8,795 bases of DNA from an uncultured Lachnospiraceae bacterium (GTDB lineage: Bacteria; Bacillota; Clostridia; Lachnospirales; Lachnospiraceae), in the NCBI GenBank assembly GCA_937877165.1, contig CALEFO010000132.1, forward strand, positions 1 through 8,795. The letters are read 5' to 3'. The translations under genes were made by a program, and so were the position numbers. Below, in pieces: positions 5,984 through 8,795 of the stretch. The notes below the pieces were generated by a model that saw only the letters and a program-made list of their open reading frames with translations, searched no databases and was not told where the DNA came from. Every line of letters begins with the position of its first letter. Within the stretch, counting starts at the first letter, position 1.

Positions 5984-6986
5984 GACAAAAGCAAAGTATC
6001 ATCATTTGATTCCAAGAACATACCTATCTGCATGGGAACATGGGAATGGTACTTTATATATACGTTTTCTTGATGACAAAGAAAGTGTAGTTGAGAGAAA
6101 TAAAGATAATATAGCAGGAATAACAAACTATCATTCGATTGTAGCCGGGATGCCCATTGTAACCAAAGAAGATGCAGATAAAATTTTTGCATGTCTCAAA
6201 GATTTAGAAGTTCATTATGGAGAGGCGGTTGTTTCTGATAATCTTGAATTAAATAAAATATATTATGACTTTGATAATTGGACAATCCAGAGAAAGGACG
6301 GATCTGCTGTAAGTAAGAAGAAGCTGAAAGCGGAAATAGATAAAGTAAAAATACGAGATATAGAAGAATTATGGTCTTTAAAATATGAAGATGCGTGGGG
6401 TACAGTTCGTTCAAAACTTGAAAATTCAATATTTAATTCGGCGGACGGAATTATTTCCAATGCTAATAAAGAGTATTTAATGAAATTTTATACGGCATAA
6501 GATTGGAGAAGTATTAAATCTAACATACAGTTTAACGATGCATGGGAGTGGCTTTGCAAGGAAATTCTTCGCTTAGATGAAATAGACATTCCTGAAGAAG
6601 AACGCGAACTTCCTATACTTGGTAATGCTGCAGAAGAAATGAAACATAATTTGTTATTGAAATTTTATCGTCAATATTTAAATGATTCTGGAGTGATATA
6701 TACACATGCGATGGCAAATTTATCCAATACATCTTTTCATTTTCTTGTTGCAGATGGACCTGAGACATTTAATACCAGTGACAATCCTGTTTTTGTATTT
6801 AGAAGGCTGGATGGAAAGCTGCAAGGAGTGCTACCTTTGTCGCCAAGAATTTTAATGGCGCAAGGTAGAAATTCAGATCATGATGAAAATTTTTATGTTA
6901 CTCATATCACGGATGAAGCAGTAAAAAGATATAATATTGAAATTGAAAAAAATGCAGCGAATTTTGTTGTCCAGCTGAATAACTAA
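5976..6986 (+). pseudogene. DUF4238 family protein gene interrupted by one in-frame TAA
   Basis: Start ATG at 5976 follows GGAGG (5964-5968). The frame runs 174 codons to TAA (6498-6500), then stays open in the same frame for 161 more codons to the TAA at 6984-6986, giving 336 positions, within the usual family range. The N-terminus carries the family signature YHHLIPRTYLSAW (8-20) and the second half carries FNTSDNPVF and PLSPRIL, also typical of DUF4238, so both halves belong to one gene. At the break the sequence reads FYTA-stop-DWRS, where related proteins tend to have a glutamine before a hydrophobic-Arg pair; a single CAA-to-TAA change would explain it. No frameshift is needed. The 174-residue product may be made but would lack the conserved second half; a restart at ATG 6639 has no good ribosome binding site. 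The biochemical function of DUF4238 is unknown to me. It is the last gene of the cassette and markedly AT-rich. Confidence 0.8.
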
Positions 6987-7020
6987 AAAATACCCTCCCG
7001 GCCGTCATGGTCGAGAGGGT
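6985..7020. terminator. Intrinsic terminator between convergent cargo operon and recombinase
   Basis: ACCCTC (6992-6997) pairs with GAGGGT (7015-7020), and CGGCC (6999-7003) with GGTCG (7009-7013, one G-U pair), around a GTCAT loop. On the - strand the stem is followed by a six-T run (6985-6990), making a good terminator for the recombinase, whose stop lies 19 bases away. On the + strand only TTT follows, so it is weaker for the DUF4238 gene. Confidence 0.85.
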
Positions 7021-7038
7021 TTCGTGCGTCTAAGGGGA

Positions 7039-8603
<1,565 letters not shown>

Positions 8604-8604
<1 letters not shown>

Positions 8605-8795
8605 TATTTGACCTCGCTTTCTATCAGGCTGTACAGGTATTCTGCCTGCCTGATCGGATTTTCATAATTTTCTGTAATGTCACCAAGGCGAAAGGCGGTA
8701 GGCGGCCTTTTTACGATTGGTGCAATGTAGCGATCGTTCCGTCCAAGCTGTGTGGAGCGCTTATTAAGCTCTGCACTGACGGCATCGAAGGATGC
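8604..8795 (-). CDS. C-terminal part of an unrecognised gene coupled to the recombinase
   Basis: The frame is open from the window edge and encodes 63 residues before a TAA at 8606-8604. That stop shares its last A with the recombinase ATG (TAATG), so the two should be translated together, and the recombinase ribosome binding site lies inside this gene's end. Visible residues include RNDRYIAPIVKRPP and a helical tail, YENPIRQAEYLYSLIESEVK. I do not recognise the family. By position it could be a small accessory protein of the integration module or the end of a second recombinase; the short tail shows neither a zinc ribbon nor a catalytic motif. Confidence 0.65.

Noticed and set aside
6639..6986. 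Separate small gene starting at ATG 6639
   Set aside because: No good ribosome binding site, and it is in frame with the upstream DUF4238 half with no other stop between, so it is the second half of one interrupted gene.

Overview
The window looks like chromosome from a Gram-positive anaerobe of the class Clostridia, probably a Lachnospiraceae-type gut bacterium. The grounds are roughly 50% GC in the housekeeping genes, strong GAGG-type ribosome binding sites, a YhaM-type exoribonuclease of exactly the Bacillus length, and an RlmD/RlmCD-type rRNA methyltransferase with an iron-sulfur cluster motif. No species can be named from the sequence alone.

Left part (1 to about 4600), core chromosome, all on the + strand. 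It starts with the possible end of an unrecognised gene. Next is a membrane-anchored HtrA/DegP-like protein whose three catalytic residues all appear to be substituted but whose PDZ domain is kept. Then come a YhaM-like 3'-5' exoribonuclease and a 23S rRNA uracil-C5 methyltransferase. The gaps between these genes (204 and 247 bases) are rich in stem-loops. The leaders in front of yhaM and rlmD share a repeated stem-loop of identical geometry and an almost identical ribosome binding site block. rlmD ends in a strong hairpin terminator at 4545-4603.

Middle part (about 4604-7020), a visibly more AT-rich insert. A junction region with three copies of a 13-base direct repeat is followed by a tight three-gene + strand operon: an SRA-like modified-DNA reader with a Tudor-like tail, a NudG/MutT-like Nudix hydrolase, and a DUF4238 gene interrupted by one in-frame TAA. 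The operon ends at a hairpin that also serves as terminator for the opposing recombinase. A reader of modified bases next to a nucleotide-cleaning Nudix enzyme, beside an integrase, suggests an uncharacterised defence or modified-base cassette. That role is inference.

Right part (7039-8795), - strand. A complete 521-residue large serine recombinase is translationally coupled (TAATG) to an upstream gene that runs off the window. This is the integration module of a mobile element whose left end probably lies just downstream of rlmD and whose remainder lies to the right.
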